From an uncultured Alphaproteobacteria bacterium (GTDB taxonomy: Bacteria; Pseudomonadota; Alphaproteobacteria; CAAGCB01; CAG-977): 47,869 nucleotides of DNA. The translations under genes and the position numbers were made by a program. The stretch lies in NCBI GenBank assembly GCA_944390195.1, contig CALXOZ010000017.1, positions 1-47,869 of the forward strand. Direction: 5' to 3'. Shown one piece after another: positions 7,719 through 17,291 of this stretch. The notes beneath the pieces were generated by a model that saw nothing but the letters and a program-made list of their open reading frames with translations, was not told the origin of the DNA and made no database searches. The stretch's first letter is position 1. Each line of letters starts with the position of its first letter.

Positions 7719-9308
7719 TTATTTCCTTGTAACCAGTTTGCTTTTTATTTCATTGATCGTGATGCCTTTTGACAGCAGGACGGATAAAGTAAAAACGATT
7801 GCGCCGAAAAGAATCAAAGCTGTCAACAAGGTGAATTTTATCATGGAAGGATTATGTATCCAATCGGGAAAAAAGTTTTCGACTTTTTCTTTTGCCATGA
7901 AGACTGCTCCTGCCATAACGATTGTTGAAAACAAGATGGAAAGCGTTCGTCTTTTTAAAGTGGCGTCGATTGTGTGCAACTTCAGTTTCCTGATGTAGCG
8001 TATGTATTGTAAGACATTGATCCAAGCGACAATTCCAGTGGCTAAGGCGATGCCGACATATCCGAAATGAGGCAGTAAGACAAGGCACAAAAAGATGTAC
8101 AGACCTAAAGCCCAAGCAGCGATACGCACGGGAGTAAAAGTATCACCGCGAGCGTAAAAGACGGGAGCCAATGTTTTTGTCAGAATGTAGGCAGGCAGTC
8201 CACTGGTGTAAGCGCATAGGGCGACAGCTGTTTTCATACTGGCTTGAGCATCAAATGCCCCACGTTCAAACAAGACGGCGATGATGGGGGTGCTTAGAAC
8301 CATCAGTCCCGCCATAGAGGGAACGGACAGCAACAAAGCGAATTCCAACGCACGGTTTAAACTGTTTCGAGCCAGCTCCTGTTGTCCGGATTTCAATTGA
8401 CGTGTCAGAATGGGTAATAAAGCGGTTCCGATGGCGGCTCCGATGATACCGACGGGTAACTGGTAAAGTCTGTTGGCATAATACAGCCAAGAAACGGCTC
8501 CGGTTGTCAGGAATGAAACGAACAAAGTATCTAAAAACAGGTTGATTTGGTATATTCCTGATCCGAATACGCCGGGGATGATCCGTTTCATTAATAATTT
8601 CAATTCGTTCGATCGGTTTTTCAATACGCTATAAAAGCCTTGCAATTTAATTGGCATACCGGCTTTTCCGGTGTTCCAGATCAGCCATAGCAGTTGTAAA
8701 ACGCCGGCAGTAGAAACTCCGATGGACAAAGCGTATCCGTAATTCCCTCCGCATAAAGGTGTGAAAGCGAACAAAGAGGCAATCATGGTTAAATTTAATA
8801 ACACAGGTGTCAATGCGGGTGCGGCGAAATAGCCCAAAGAGTTCAGGACGCCGCTTTGCAGGGAATTAAGCGATACCAGAAGAAGATACGGGAAGGTAAT
8901 GCGTGACATGACGACTGCGGCGTCGAATTTTTCAGTGTCTTCCATAAATCCGGGAGCCTGAATCAAGATGAAAAGCGGCATGGCGATTTCGGCGACAGCC
9001 GTAAACAGCAGAACAATATAAAACAATGCTGAAAAAGCTTCTTGGGCAAACATTCCGGCTTCTTTTTTTCCTTTTGTTTCCAGACGTTCGGAAAACAAGG
9101 GGACGAAAGCGACGTTAAAAGCCCCTTCTGCGAACAGGCTTCTGAACAGATTGGGCAACTTGAAAGCGACGAAAAAAGCGTCGGCAATCATTCCTGCGCC
9201 TAAAAAATTGGCAATTAATAAGTCGCGGATGAATCCCGAAACGCGACTGATCATTGTCCAACCGCCAACGGTTAGAATTGATTTAATGACATGAACGGGT
9301 GCTGGCAT
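7719..9308 (-). CDS. murJ: Lipid II flippase MurJ (MviN)
   Basis: A 529-residue MOP-superfamily membrane protein with about fourteen hydrophobic segments. The N-terminal stretch GGWTMISRVSGFIRDLLIAN and the following FRSLFAEGAFNVAFVPLF are strongly conserved in MurJ. It moves lipid II across the inner membrane for peptidoglycan synthesis. The start codon lies 26 bases inside glnD, indicating coupled translation, and the order mutS-glnD-murJ matches many alphaproteobacteria. In those genomes trpS often follows; here an unknown secreted protein gene does. Confidence 0.94.
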   Translation of the reverse strand: MPAPVHVIKSILTVGGWTMISRVSGFIRDLLIANFLGAGMIADAFFVAFKLPNLFRSLFAEGAFNVAFVPLFSERLETKGKKEAGMFAQEAFSALFYIVLLFTAVAEIAMPLFILIQAPGFMEDTEKFDAAVVMSRITFPYLLLVSLNSLQSGVLNSLGYFAAPALTPVLLNLTMIASLFAFTPLCGGNYGYALSIGVSTAGVLQLLWLIWNTGKAGMPIKLQGFYSVLKNRSNELKLLMKRIIPGVFGSGIYQINLFLDTLFVSFLTTGAVSWLYYANRLYQLPVGIIGAAIGTALLPILTRQLKSGQQELARNSLNRALEFALLLSVPSMAGLMVLSTPIIAVLFERGAFDAQASMKTAVALCAYTSGLPAYILTKTLAPVFYARGDTFTPVRIAAWALGLYIFLCLVLLPHFGYVGIALATGIVAWINVLQYIRYIRKLKLHTIDATLKRRTLSILFSTIVMAGAVFMAKEKVENFFPDWIHNPSMIKFTLLTALILFGAIVFTLSVLLSKGITINEIKSKLVTRK

Positions 9309-11787
9309 TGATCGTATCCAATAAAGTGGTTTTTATATGTTGAATGGTGTCAGGATCAGTAATTTTTTTTCCTGCCGTGTTCGTTAAATAGAAAACGTCG
9401 ACGATACGAGAACCGTATGTGTAAACGTGAGCCGAAACGATTTTCAAATCAAGCGAGGTCATGGTACGGGTAACGGCGTGTAAAAAACCTATGCAATCCG
9501 TCCCGTTGATTTCGATTAAAGTGCAAGTGTCGGAAGCCGTATTATTAATAAAAACGCGCGGAGGCGTCCATAAGACACTTTGCGCTTTTGTCAATGTCCG
9601 TTTCAGTTTTAATTTCTGTTCGATTAATTCGGGATCGGCGTTTTGTATGTTGTTTTGCAATCGCCGGATCTTTTTAACGGAAACGAGGGGTTTTTTCTCG
9701 TTGAGCAGATTTGTTTCCTGAATTAAAAAAGTGTCCAAAGCCATACCGTTGTCCAAAGTTAAAATTTGAGCTTCGACTACGGAAACGTCTTCCAAAGCCA
9801 TAGCTCCAGTGATTTCCGCAAACAATCCGTCATGATCGGGAGCCAACACGATAAATTCACTGACACCTCTTTGGTTGTCGGTTGTTATTGAAAAAGCGTA
9901 TTGTCCACAGGGAGCTTTTTGAACCATCTCTTTTTGAGCGGCGGTCAAAAGGCGGGACCGGTTGTTTTCCCCTTGCATTTTTTCCAAAGCGAATGTGAAT
10001 AAATCTTCCAACAATTTCGCTTTGAATGAATTCCAGACGTTAGGTCCGACGGCTTTTATATCTGCTAGCGTCAAAGCATACAACAGCTTTAACCGTTCTG
10101 GAGATTGCACAATTTCAACAAAGTCCCTGATTGTTTTCGGGTCAAAGATGTCTCGTCTGAAAGCGGTTTGGCTCATGACCAGATGATTGGCGACCAACCA
10201 TACCACGGTTTCGGCATCGTCGTTGTCCACATCCAGCTCCGTAACGATTTTTTTTGCCAGTTCGGCTCCTTTTTTTTCATGTTCGCCGCCGCGTCCTTTG
10301 CCGATGTCGTGCAGTAATGCGGCAAGATATAAAACACGCTTTGATTGAGGCATTTTTTGTTCTTCCGTTTCCGACAAAAAGCCGATTGTTTTAAATGTAT
10401 GTTCGTCTGTTGTATAAACATGATATAAATCGAACTGCACTTGGGCGACGATATTTTGAAATTCTGGAATCAAGTATCCCAATATTCCGCTTTCGGCCAT
10501 TTGTCGCAAGGAGGATTCGGGAAACGGTGAAAGTAAAATTTCAAAAAACATTTTTTTTGCCGCTCGAGTGTGGCGTATTTTCCTGACTAATTTTGCATTG
10601 TCGGCGATTAATTGCAATGTTTGCGGATTTATGGAGCGTTTCAGGCGTTGTTTTAAAACGAAAGCCTGTAACAAAGCTAAGGGATTTTCGTTAAGATGCA
10701 AATGATCTTTAAAGGCGATACGGTCGTTGATCAGATGAAAATCCGCCGTTTCATTCAGATATGAAATACGGGGTGTTCCTTCTGAAATGTCCGTGATGGC
10801 GACTGTGATCTGGCGGGAAAGTTCTTCGACGGTTTTGCAAATCAGATAATAATGTTTCATGAAACGTTCGGCGGCGGATTGTCCCGTTCTGGAAAAATAT
10901 CCCATTGCGGCGGCAATTTTTGTTTGCGCATCGAAAGTCAAAATATCGCTGCCGCGTTCATTGAGAATATGCAAATGGCAACGTACAGTGGATAAAAAAC
11001 AATGCGCTTTTAAAAACTTGTGACAGCCAACGGGACTCAATATGCCTGAATGGACTAAATCGTGCATATCCGTTATACCGAACAAATATTTTGCAAGCCA
11101 GAACATCAAATGTAAATCGCGCAATCCTCCGCGTCCTTCTTTGACATTGGGTTCCAACATATATTTTGACAATCCCATACGTTGATGGCGTTCCCGACGT
11201 TCAGTCAGCTTGGCTTGAACAAAATCGCGCCCGTTGTCGATTTGGTGCAGGATATCATAACGTTGGCAAAAATCGTCAAATAGTTCTTCATTTCCCCAGA
11301 TCAAGCGATTTTCCAACAAGTTTGTCCGGATACTCATGTCCTTTCGAGCCTCTTCGATACATTCCCGTGTGGAACGCACGGCGGCTCCGATCTTTAATCC
11401 CGTGTCCCATAACAAAGAAGTCGCAAAGGAAATAAGCTCTTTTTGTTTTTGCGTACCGGTTTCATCGGTTAAAAATAAGATGTCGATATCGGAATAAGGG
11501 GCAAGCTCTTTGCGACCGTATCCTCCGACGGCAATCAAAGCTGTGTTGCTAATGCAGGTGCCGTCGAAGACCGTTTCGTCGAGAAAGCTCATCAGTTGAC
11601 ATAAAATTTCATCAAATGCGTCCGCATGGAAGTACATTGCTTCCAATCCGCTTTTTGACGACGTGTTTAAGATTTGCTCCATATGTGACACGATTTCATG
11701 GTGGCGTTGTTTTAACAATTCTACGACCGGATTTCTTTTTTGAGGATCGTTTTCCCATATTTGTTGCAGATCGTGTTTTAAATTCAT
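9283..11787 (-). CDS. glnD: Bifunctional PII uridylyltransferase / uridylyl-removing enzyme GlnD
   Basis: An 834-residue protein with the standard four-part GlnD layout. The nucleotidyltransferase domain has GGYGRKEL at 88-95 and catalytic D100 and D102. A linker domain is followed by an HD phosphohydrolase domain with H493-D494 in LLHDIGKG, and there are two C-terminal ACT domains from about residue 645 that sense glutamine. It uridylylates PII proteins under nitrogen limitation and reverses this in excess. Its start overlaps the mutS stop (ATGA), and murJ overlaps its 3' end. Together with rpoN and ptsN later in the window, it shows a working nitrogen-regulation circuit, unlike the most reduced intracellular alphaproteobacteria. 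Confidence 0.94.
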   Translation of the reverse strand: MNLKHDLQQIWENDPQKRNPVVELLKQRHHEIVSHMEQILNTSSKSGLEAMYFHADAFDEILCQLMSFLDETVFDGTCISNTALIAVGGYGRKELAPYSDIDILFLTDETGTQKQKELISFATSLLWDTGLKIGAAVRSTRECIEEARKDMSIRTNLLENRLIWGNEELFDDFCQRYDILHQIDNGRDFVQAKLTERRERHQRMGLSKYMLEPNVKEGRGGLRDLHLMFWLAKYLFGITDMHDLVHSGILSPVGCHKFLKAHCFLSTVRCHLHILNERGSDILTFDAQTKIAAAMGYFSRTGQSAAERFMKHYYLICKTVEELSRQITVAITDISEGTPRISYLNETADFHLINDRIAFKDHLHLNENPLALLQAFVLKQRLKRSINPQTLQLIADNAKLVRKIRHTRAAKKMFFEILLSPFPESSLRQMAESGILGYLIPEFQNIVAQVQFDLYHVYTTDEHTFKTIGFLSETEEQKMPQSKRVLYLAALLHDIGKGRGGEHEKKGAELAKKIVTELDVDNDDAETVVWLVANHLVMSQTAFRRDIFDPKTIRDFVEIVQSPERLKLLYALTLADIKAVGPNVWNSFKAKLLEDLFTFALEKMQGENNRSRLLTAAQKEMVQKAPCGQYAFSITTDNQRGVSEFIVLAPDHDGLFAEITGAMALEDVSVVEAQILTLDNGMALDTFLIQETNLLNEKKPLVSVKKIRRLQNNIQNADPELIEQKLKLKRTLTKAQSVLWTPPRVFINNTASDTCTLIEINGTDCIGFLHAVTRTMTSLDLKIVSAHVYTYGSRIVDVFYLTNTAGKKITDPDTIQHIKTTLLDTINASTRSCH

Positions 11788-14510
11788 ACGTTTTGATCCG
11801 TCATTTTTTTGAGTTTGTACAATTCTTCCAAAGCCTGCCGCGGCGTCAAGTCATCCGGATTGATATTTTGCAAAGCGGTAACAACCGGAAGCGTTTTTAA
11901 ATTTTGCTCTTGAATTTTTTCCTCTTGATCGGATTTCTTTTTGACTAAAGCGAACAAAGGCAGATCATTCATAAAATTGATTTCATAAGAGCCTTGTTTT
12001 TCCATTTCGTTTAAGACTTGCTTTGCTCTGGCAATCACGGCGGCGGGCAGACCGGCCAGTTGCCCGACATGGATGCCATAAGAACGGTCGGCGGTTCCTT
12101 TTATGACTTCGTGCAAGAAAACGACGTTACCCTTCCATTCTTTCACGCGCATGGTGTAAAGGGACAAACAGGCCAGAACTTCGGATAATGCGGTTAATTC
12201 ATGATAATGTGTGGCGAACAGAGCGCGGGATTTATTAACGTCGTGCAAATATTCGACGACAGCCCATGCAATGGATAATCCGTCGAAAGTTGCGGTTCCC
12301 CGTCCGATTTCGTCCAGTATGACCAAAGAGCGTTCTGTGGATTGATTTAAAATGGCGGCTGTTTCTATCATTTCGACCATGAATGTGGAACGTCCGCGGG
12401 CAAGGTCATCGGCGGCACCGACACGAGAAAACAGTTTGTCGACAATGCCGATCCGCGCTGATTGGGCGGGGACGTAACAACCGGCTTGAGCCAAAATGGC
12501 AATCAAGGCGTTCTGACGTAAAAAAGTGCTTTTCCCCGCCATGTTCGGACCGGTGATCAGCCATAGACGCCCGTCTTTCGTATCACGGTTGCCCAGATGG
12601 CAGTCGTTGGTGATAAAGTCTGTTTCATGAGCTTCTTTCATCGTTTGTTCTACGACGGGATGGCGACCTTTGGTAATGTCAAAAGCAAGACTGTTATCCA
12701 AAACGGGGCGGCAATAGTCATATTCTTCCGCGCTTTGAGCCGTTCCGGCGGAGACATCGAGAACCGCCAGAATTTGTGCGTTTTGAGCTATTTGATCGGC
12801 ATGTCTCATTGTTTCGTTAACCAGACTTGAAAACAATTGCAGTTCCAAAGTTAAAGCTTTTTCGGCCGCCCCTTTGAGCTTTTCTTCCAATTCTGAAAGT
12901 TCGACCGTTGTAAAACGGATGGCGTTTGCCATTGTTTGACGGTGAATGAAGATGCTTTTGCCGTCACGAATTTCTTGAAGTATTTTTTGAGCGTTTTTTG
13001 ACGAGATTTCGATAAAAAAGCCCAACAGATTGTTATGGGATATCTTCAATCCGCTGATGCCGGTCAGATCGACATATTTGGATTGCAATTCGATGATCAG
13101 TTGCCGGCTTTGGTCGCGCAGGCGTTTCAGATTGTCGAGTTCCGGAGAATACATCGGGGCGATAAAACCGCCCTCCCGTGTCAACAGGGGGGGATTTTCC
13201 ACCAAAGCGCGACATAGTGTATCTGTTAACTCGTCAAGGTTGTTTAAAGTTTTCAAGCAGGTTTTTATAGCGGGAGGCATTCCCAAGTCCGAATGAAGCG
13301 ATAGTTTCAAGTCCGGAATTTGTTTCAAGGTGTCGCGTATCATCGTCAGATCGCGAGGACCGCCGCGTCCTGAAGACAGTCTTGCCAAAGCGCGTTCCAT
13401 ATCGGGGCATTCCGCCAGCCTGTCACGCACGGTGGCTCTGATCAAAGGGTTTTTAATAAAAAATTCGACTCTGTCCAAGCGTTTGTTGATAGCTTCGACA
13501 TCTGTCAAGGGCGCTGATAGATATCGTGATAATAATCTTGCTCCCGCTCCGGTGATTGTCCGGTCGATTGCCGAAAACAATGTCGCCCCTTTTTCTTCGC
13601 ACAGGGAATGGAAGATTTCCAAATTTCTTCGTGTCGCCGTATCTATTTCCATTACCCCTGAACAGGAATAATGTTTCAAAAGATTTAATCGAGGAACTTG
13701 ACCTTTTTGAGTCAATTCGATGTAGTCGAGCAGGGCGCCAGCCGCGCTGACTTCGGTTTTGTTGAAGTGTCCGAAAGCGTCCAATGTTTGCACTTTAAAA
13801 AAGTTTTCGAGTCTTTTCTGAGCGTTTTCAAAGGAGAAACGGACAGAAGGCAACGGTGTGACAATCCGTTTTAAATCGTTGAAGACTTCGAAAAATTCGG
13901 GGGTCTGCAACATTTGTTCCGAAACGATGATTTCCTTCGGATCCAGTCTGGAAATGCCTGCGGATAAAGAGATCGCCTTTTTGTCCGCCAGCGTTTGAAC
14001 GGCAAAGTCGCCGGTCGAAACATCAACCCACGCCATAGCGATCTCTTGCGGCGCTTGTGTCAGGGAAACAAGGTAATTACAGGTTCTCGGTTCAAGAATG
14101 TTATCTTCGGTCAATGTGCCGGGAGTGATCAAACGTATGACTTCGCGTTTCACCAAAGTTCCAGCGCCGCGTTCCTTGCGTGCTTGGACTGGGTCTTCCA
14201 TTTGTTCGCAAATCGCGACCTTGAATCCTTTTTTTATCAAGCGGGATAAATAAATTTCATGTGAATGAACGGGAACGCCGCACATCGGAATGTCAACCCC
14301 TTTTTCGCGGTTGCGTTTCGTCAAAGCTATATCTAAAACGCTGGAAGCCTTGATCGCGTCCTCAAAGAACATTTCATAAAAATCGCCCATTCTGTAAAAC
14401 AGCAGATATCCTTCGTTTTCCTGTTTAATCTTAAAGTATTGTTCCATCATCGGCGTTAATTTTTGTGTGCCGTTCGTGGGGGAATCGGTGGTTTGTTTCA
14501 TGGCATTCAC
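11784..14510 (-). CDS. mutS: DNA mismatch repair protein MutS
   Basis: A 908-residue MutS. The mismatch-reading Phe-x-Glu lies in MGDFYEMFFEDA near the N terminus, followed by the connector, lever and clamp regions. The C-terminal ABC-type ATPase has Walker A GPNMAGKST near residue 655, VGAADDLARGRSTFMVEM, Walker B LVILDEIGRGT and the FATHYHEL switch. It recognises mismatches after replication. It is the first gene of the minus-strand mutS-glnD-murJ operon and divergent from the malic enzyme gene, a known alphaproteobacterial arrangement. Two ATGs (14510 and 14501) could start the protein; AGAAG lies upstream of both. No mutL is in the window. Confidence 0.96.
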   Translation of the reverse strand: MNAMKQTTDSPTNGTQKLTPMMEQYFKIKQENEGYLLFYRMGDFYEMFFEDAIKASSVLDIALTKRNREKGVDIPMCGVPVHSHEIYLSRLIKKGFKVAICEQMEDPVQARKERGAGTLVKREVIRLITPGTLTEDNILEPRTCNYLVSLTQAPQEIAMAWVDVSTGDFAVQTLADKKAISLSAGISRLDPKEIIVSEQMLQTPEFFEVFNDLKRIVTPLPSVRFSFENAQKRLENFFKVQTLDAFGHFNKTEVSAAGALLDYIELTQKGQVPRLNLLKHYSCSGVMEIDTATRRNLEIFHSLCEEKGATLFSAIDRTITGAGARLLSRYLSAPLTDVEAINKRLDRVEFFIKNPLIRATVRDRLAECPDMERALARLSSGRGGPRDLTMIRDTLKQIPDLKLSLHSDLGMPPAIKTCLKTLNNLDELTDTLCRALVENPPLLTREGGFIAPMYSPELDNLKRLRDQSRQLIIELQSKYVDLTGISGLKISHNNLLGFFIEISSKNAQKILQEIRDGKSIFIHRQTMANAIRFTTVELSELEEKLKGAAEKALTLELQLFSSLVNETMRHADQIAQNAQILAVLDVSAGTAQSAEEYDYCRPVLDNSLAFDITKGRHPVVEQTMKEAHETDFITNDCHLGNRDTKDGRLWLITGPNMAGKSTFLRQNALIAILAQAGCYVPAQSARIGIVDKLFSRVGAADDLARGRSTFMVEMIETAAILNQSTERSLVILDEIGRGTATFDGLSIAWAVVEYLHDVNKSRALFATHYHELTALSEVLACLSLYTMRVKEWKGNVVFLHEVIKGTADRSYGIHVGQLAGLPAAVIARAKQVLNEMEKQGSYEINFMNDLPLFALVKKKSDQEEKIQEQNLKTLPVVTALQNINPDDLTPRQALEELYKLKKMTDQNV

Positions 14511-14576
14511 TTCTGAAAATATTTATGGTATTTGTAATATAGCCATTTTTTATCGATCAATAAAGGCTTGAAAGAC

Positions 14577-15818
14577 ATGACAGAAAAGAAAGAACTACTT
14601 CAAAAGGAATCCCTTGATTTACACGCCTCTTTCCCTTGCGGGAAATTAGCCGTTGTTGCAACAAAACCGCTGGAAACACAAAAAGATTTGTCTTTGGCGT
14701 ATTCTCCCGGCGTTGCCGCACCGTGTTTGGAAATCCAAAAAAATCCCGAAGAAGCTTTCCGTTATACGGCAAAATCGAACCTTGTTGCTGTTGTATCTAA
14801 CGGAACGGCTGTTTTGGGATTGGGGGACATCGGTGCTTTAGCCTCAAAGCCGGTCATGGAAGGAAAGGCGGTATTATTTAAACGTTTTGCCGGTGTCAAT
14901 GCTATAGATATCGAAGTCAATTCAAAAGATCCGGACAAAGTGATCGAAACCGTGGCTTTGATCGGCGATGGATTCGGCGGCGTCAATCTGGAAGATATAA
15001 AAGCTCCTGAATGCTTTTACATTGAAAAGGAAATACAAAAACGTTTGAATGTTCCCGTTTTCCATGACGACCAGCATGGAACGGCCGTTGTCGTTGCCGC
15101 AGGACTGGTGAACGGATTGAAGTTGACAGGAAAAAAAATTGAAGAAATCAAACTGGTTGTCAACGGAGCCGGAGCGGCTGCCATTGCCTGTGCCACTTTG
15201 TTACGAAGCATGGGAGTTCAAAATATCATCATGTGTGATTCCAAGGGAGTGATCTACGCCGGACGTCAAGAAGGAATGAATCCTTTTAAAGAACAATTTG
15301 CCGTTCATACTTCAGACAGGACTTTGGATCAAGCAATTGAAAATGCTGACGTGTTTCTCGGACTGTCCGTCAAAGGGGCATTGACCGTTGACATGATTAA
15401 AAAGATGGCGCCTTCGCCAATCATTTTCGCTTTGGCGAATCCGGATCCAGAAATCACGCCACAGGAAGTTTTTGATGTATTGCCGGATGCCATTGTTGCA
15501 ACGGGACGTTCGGATTATCCCAACCAAGTTAATAACGTGTTGGGTTTCCCTTATATCTTTCGCGGCGCTTTAGACGTCAGAGCTTCTTGTATCAACGAGC
15601 AAATGAAACAAGCTGCCGCCTCCGCTTTGGCGGAACTGGCAAGAATGGACGGTTTGTCAAAAGATAAAATCATTCCTTCCCCCTTTGATCCGCGTTTAAT
15701 CCAAACCGTGCCGGTCGCGGTTGCAAAAGCGGCCTGTGATTGCGGTGTCGCCGGTCAGCCCATCTGTGATTGGGAGGCTTATCGTACCGGATTGGGAGAA
15801 AAGATAAAAAAAGGATGA
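14577..15818 (+). CDS. maeB: Malic enzyme, short form without phosphotransacetylase-like domain
   Basis: About 413 residues covering the malic enzyme catalytic and NAD(P)-binding domains: LAYSPGVAAPCL, NGTAVLGLGDIGALASKPVMEGK, the HDDQHGTA motif, the Rossmann stretch VVNGAGAAAIACA, and DPEITPQEV and DYPNQVNN. It decarboxylates malate to pyruvate. Most proteobacterial MaeB proteins carry a further domain of about 330 residues resembling phosphotransacetylase; here the stop follows GEKIKKG directly at the expected hinge, so that domain is absent. A TTG at 14568 is in frame, but ATG 14577 with AAAGG upstream is preferred. Cofactor preference (NADP or NAD) is not decided. It is six bases ahead of the histidine kinase gene and may be cotranscribed with it. 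Confidence 0.88.
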   Translation: MTEKKELLQKESLDLHASFPCGKLAVVATKPLETQKDLSLAYSPGVAAPCLEIQKNPEEAFRYTAKSNLVAVVSNGTAVLGLGDIGALASKPVMEGKAVLFKRFAGVNAIDIEVNSKDPDKVIETVALIGDGFGGVNLEDIKAPECFYIEKEIQKRLNVPVFHDDQHGTAVVVAAGLVNGLKLTGKKIEEIKLVVNGAGAAAIACATLLRSMGVQNIIMCDSKGVIYAGRQEGMNPFKEQFAVHTSDRTLDQAIENADVFLGLSVKGALTVDMIKKMAPSPIIFALANPDPEITPQEVFDVLPDAIVATGRSDYPNQVNNVLGFPYIFRGALDVRASCINEQMKQAAASALAELARMDGLSKDKIIPSPFDPRLIQTVPVAVAKAACDCGVAGQPICDWEAYRTGLGEKIKKG

Positions 15819-15824
15819 TAAAAG

Positions 15825-17291
15825 ATGTCAGGACAAAATTCGGATCGAAATGATGTCCCTTATCAGTTTGTTGAACGGATCTTGACTGTTTCTTTGCCGA
15901 CGGCGTTTATGTTGATCATTCTTGTCGTCGCCGGCGAAGTTCAGGTGATGAGCGCCATTGCGGGCTTTGCCATGGTCGTTTGCCTGACGATTGTTTTGGC
16001 TTTGCCGTTTTTGACGAATCTGAGCAATTTGACGCAATACGTTCACCGGCTCGCCCAAGATGAAGACGTTTCCAATATGCCTGTTTTCGGCAAAAAAGAT
16101 GAAGAATCTTCCAGAATCATAGCTGCTATAAACCAGATGAGAAACATTTGGGCGACGAAAACTGAACAATTGGAGGCTCAAACATTATCTGACGCGGCTG
16201 TTTTGGACAGTTTGCCGGATCCTTTGTTGATGTTGGACGGCGAAGGGCGGATTATCGGAGCTAACTTGTCGGCTCGACGGTTGTTCGGTTTCAACGTCCG
16301 TGGACGGATCTTAAGCGATTTATTTGATTCCCAGTCCTTAAGTCCTATCCTTGAACGCATATTGCAAGAAAAAACGCGACAGGAAAATGTTGAAATTTGT
16401 TTTAGACAAAAAGTCTTTGACGCAAAATTGGAACGTTTGCCGGCGGCGGCGAAAGCGGGGGCGGTTGCCATTTTTGCTTTGTACGATATGACGGCGCAAA
16501 AACAATTTGAACAAATGCAAATTGATTTTATTGCCAATGCCAGTCATGAATTGCGTACTCCTTTGTCCGTATTGTCCGGTTTTATAGAAACATTACAATC
16601 TTCTGCCAAAAACGATGAACAGGCTAGAGAAAAATTTTTGGCAATCATGCAAATCCAAGCCGCTCGGATGTCCGGATTGATCGAAAGCCTGCTTTGTCTG
16701 TCCCGTTTGCAAATGACGGAAGGCGTTGAAATTTCCGAACAGGCGAACATTCCCGATATTTTGTCTTTAGTTAAACAGATGTTGGATGCCAAAGCGGCTC
16801 GAAGGAATATGACGATTGCATTGCAAACGTGCGAACAAAGCGGCAAAATCTGGGGGAATGCCAGTGAATTGAATCAAGTTTTTCAAAATTTGACGGATAA
16901 TGCTTTGAAGTACGGGAAAGAAGGTGGAACGGTAACATTGTCCTGTCATGTCTTGCAAGAAGGAAAAATACAAAATATTTCCTCTCCTTTTATTTATGCC
17001 GTCAGTGTGCATAATGAGGGAGAACCGATTGCAGCGGAGTATCTTCCCCATTTGTTTGAACGTTTTTATCGTGTCGCGTCGACCAAGAACAAAGCGGTCG
17101 GTACGGGGTTGGGGTTATCTATCGTTCAACAAATTGTCAAACATCATCAAGGTGTTATTGATGTTCGATCCGATGAAACGGGGACGGTCTTTACGGTGTA
17201 TCTGCCGATGTATCCTGAGGATTTTTGTGAGGAAACTTCCGGTTCAGAACCAACAGGACGATCAACCCCGGCAGGCTCAGAAAAGCCGTAA
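15825..17291 (+). CDS. PhoR-like membrane sensor histidine kinase, orphan
   Basis: A 488-residue sensor kinase. Two transmembrane helices (about 20-38 and 41-63) are separated by only a very short loop, so there is almost no periplasmic sensor. A HAMP-like or linker region follows, then a PAS domain (about 125-225), the H box ASHELRTPLSVL with phospho-accepting H241, and a HATPase domain with NLTDNALKYG, a short linker, and GTGLGLSIV. The topology and PAS-HisKA-HATPase order match PhoR of the phosphate regulon, but no phoB, pst or phoU genes are adjacent, so the signal remains open. It follows the malic enzyme by six bases. Its last 101 bases overlap the ampG-like gene on the other strand. 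Confidence 0.85.
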   Translation: MSGQNSDRNDVPYQFVERILTVSLPTAFMLIILVVAGEVQVMSAIAGFAMVVCLTIVLALPFLTNLSNLTQYVHRLAQDEDVSNMPVFGKKDEESSRIIAAINQMRNIWATKTEQLEAQTLSDAAVLDSLPDPLLMLDGEGRIIGANLSARRLFGFNVRGRILSDLFDSQSLSPILERILQEKTRQENVEICFRQKVFDAKLERLPAAAKAGAVAIFALYDMTAQKQFEQMQIDFIANASHELRTPLSVLSGFIETLQSSAKNDEQAREKFLAIMQIQAARMSGLIESLLCLSRLQMTEGVEISEQANIPDILSLVKQMLDAKAARRNMTIALQTCEQSGKIWGNASELNQVFQNLTDNALKYGKEGGTVTLSCHVLQEGKIQNISSPFIYAVSVHNEGEPIAAEYLPHLFERFYRVASTKNKAVGTGLGLSIVQQIVKHHQGVIDVRSDETGTVFTVYLPMYPEDFCEETSGSEPTGRSTPAGSEKP

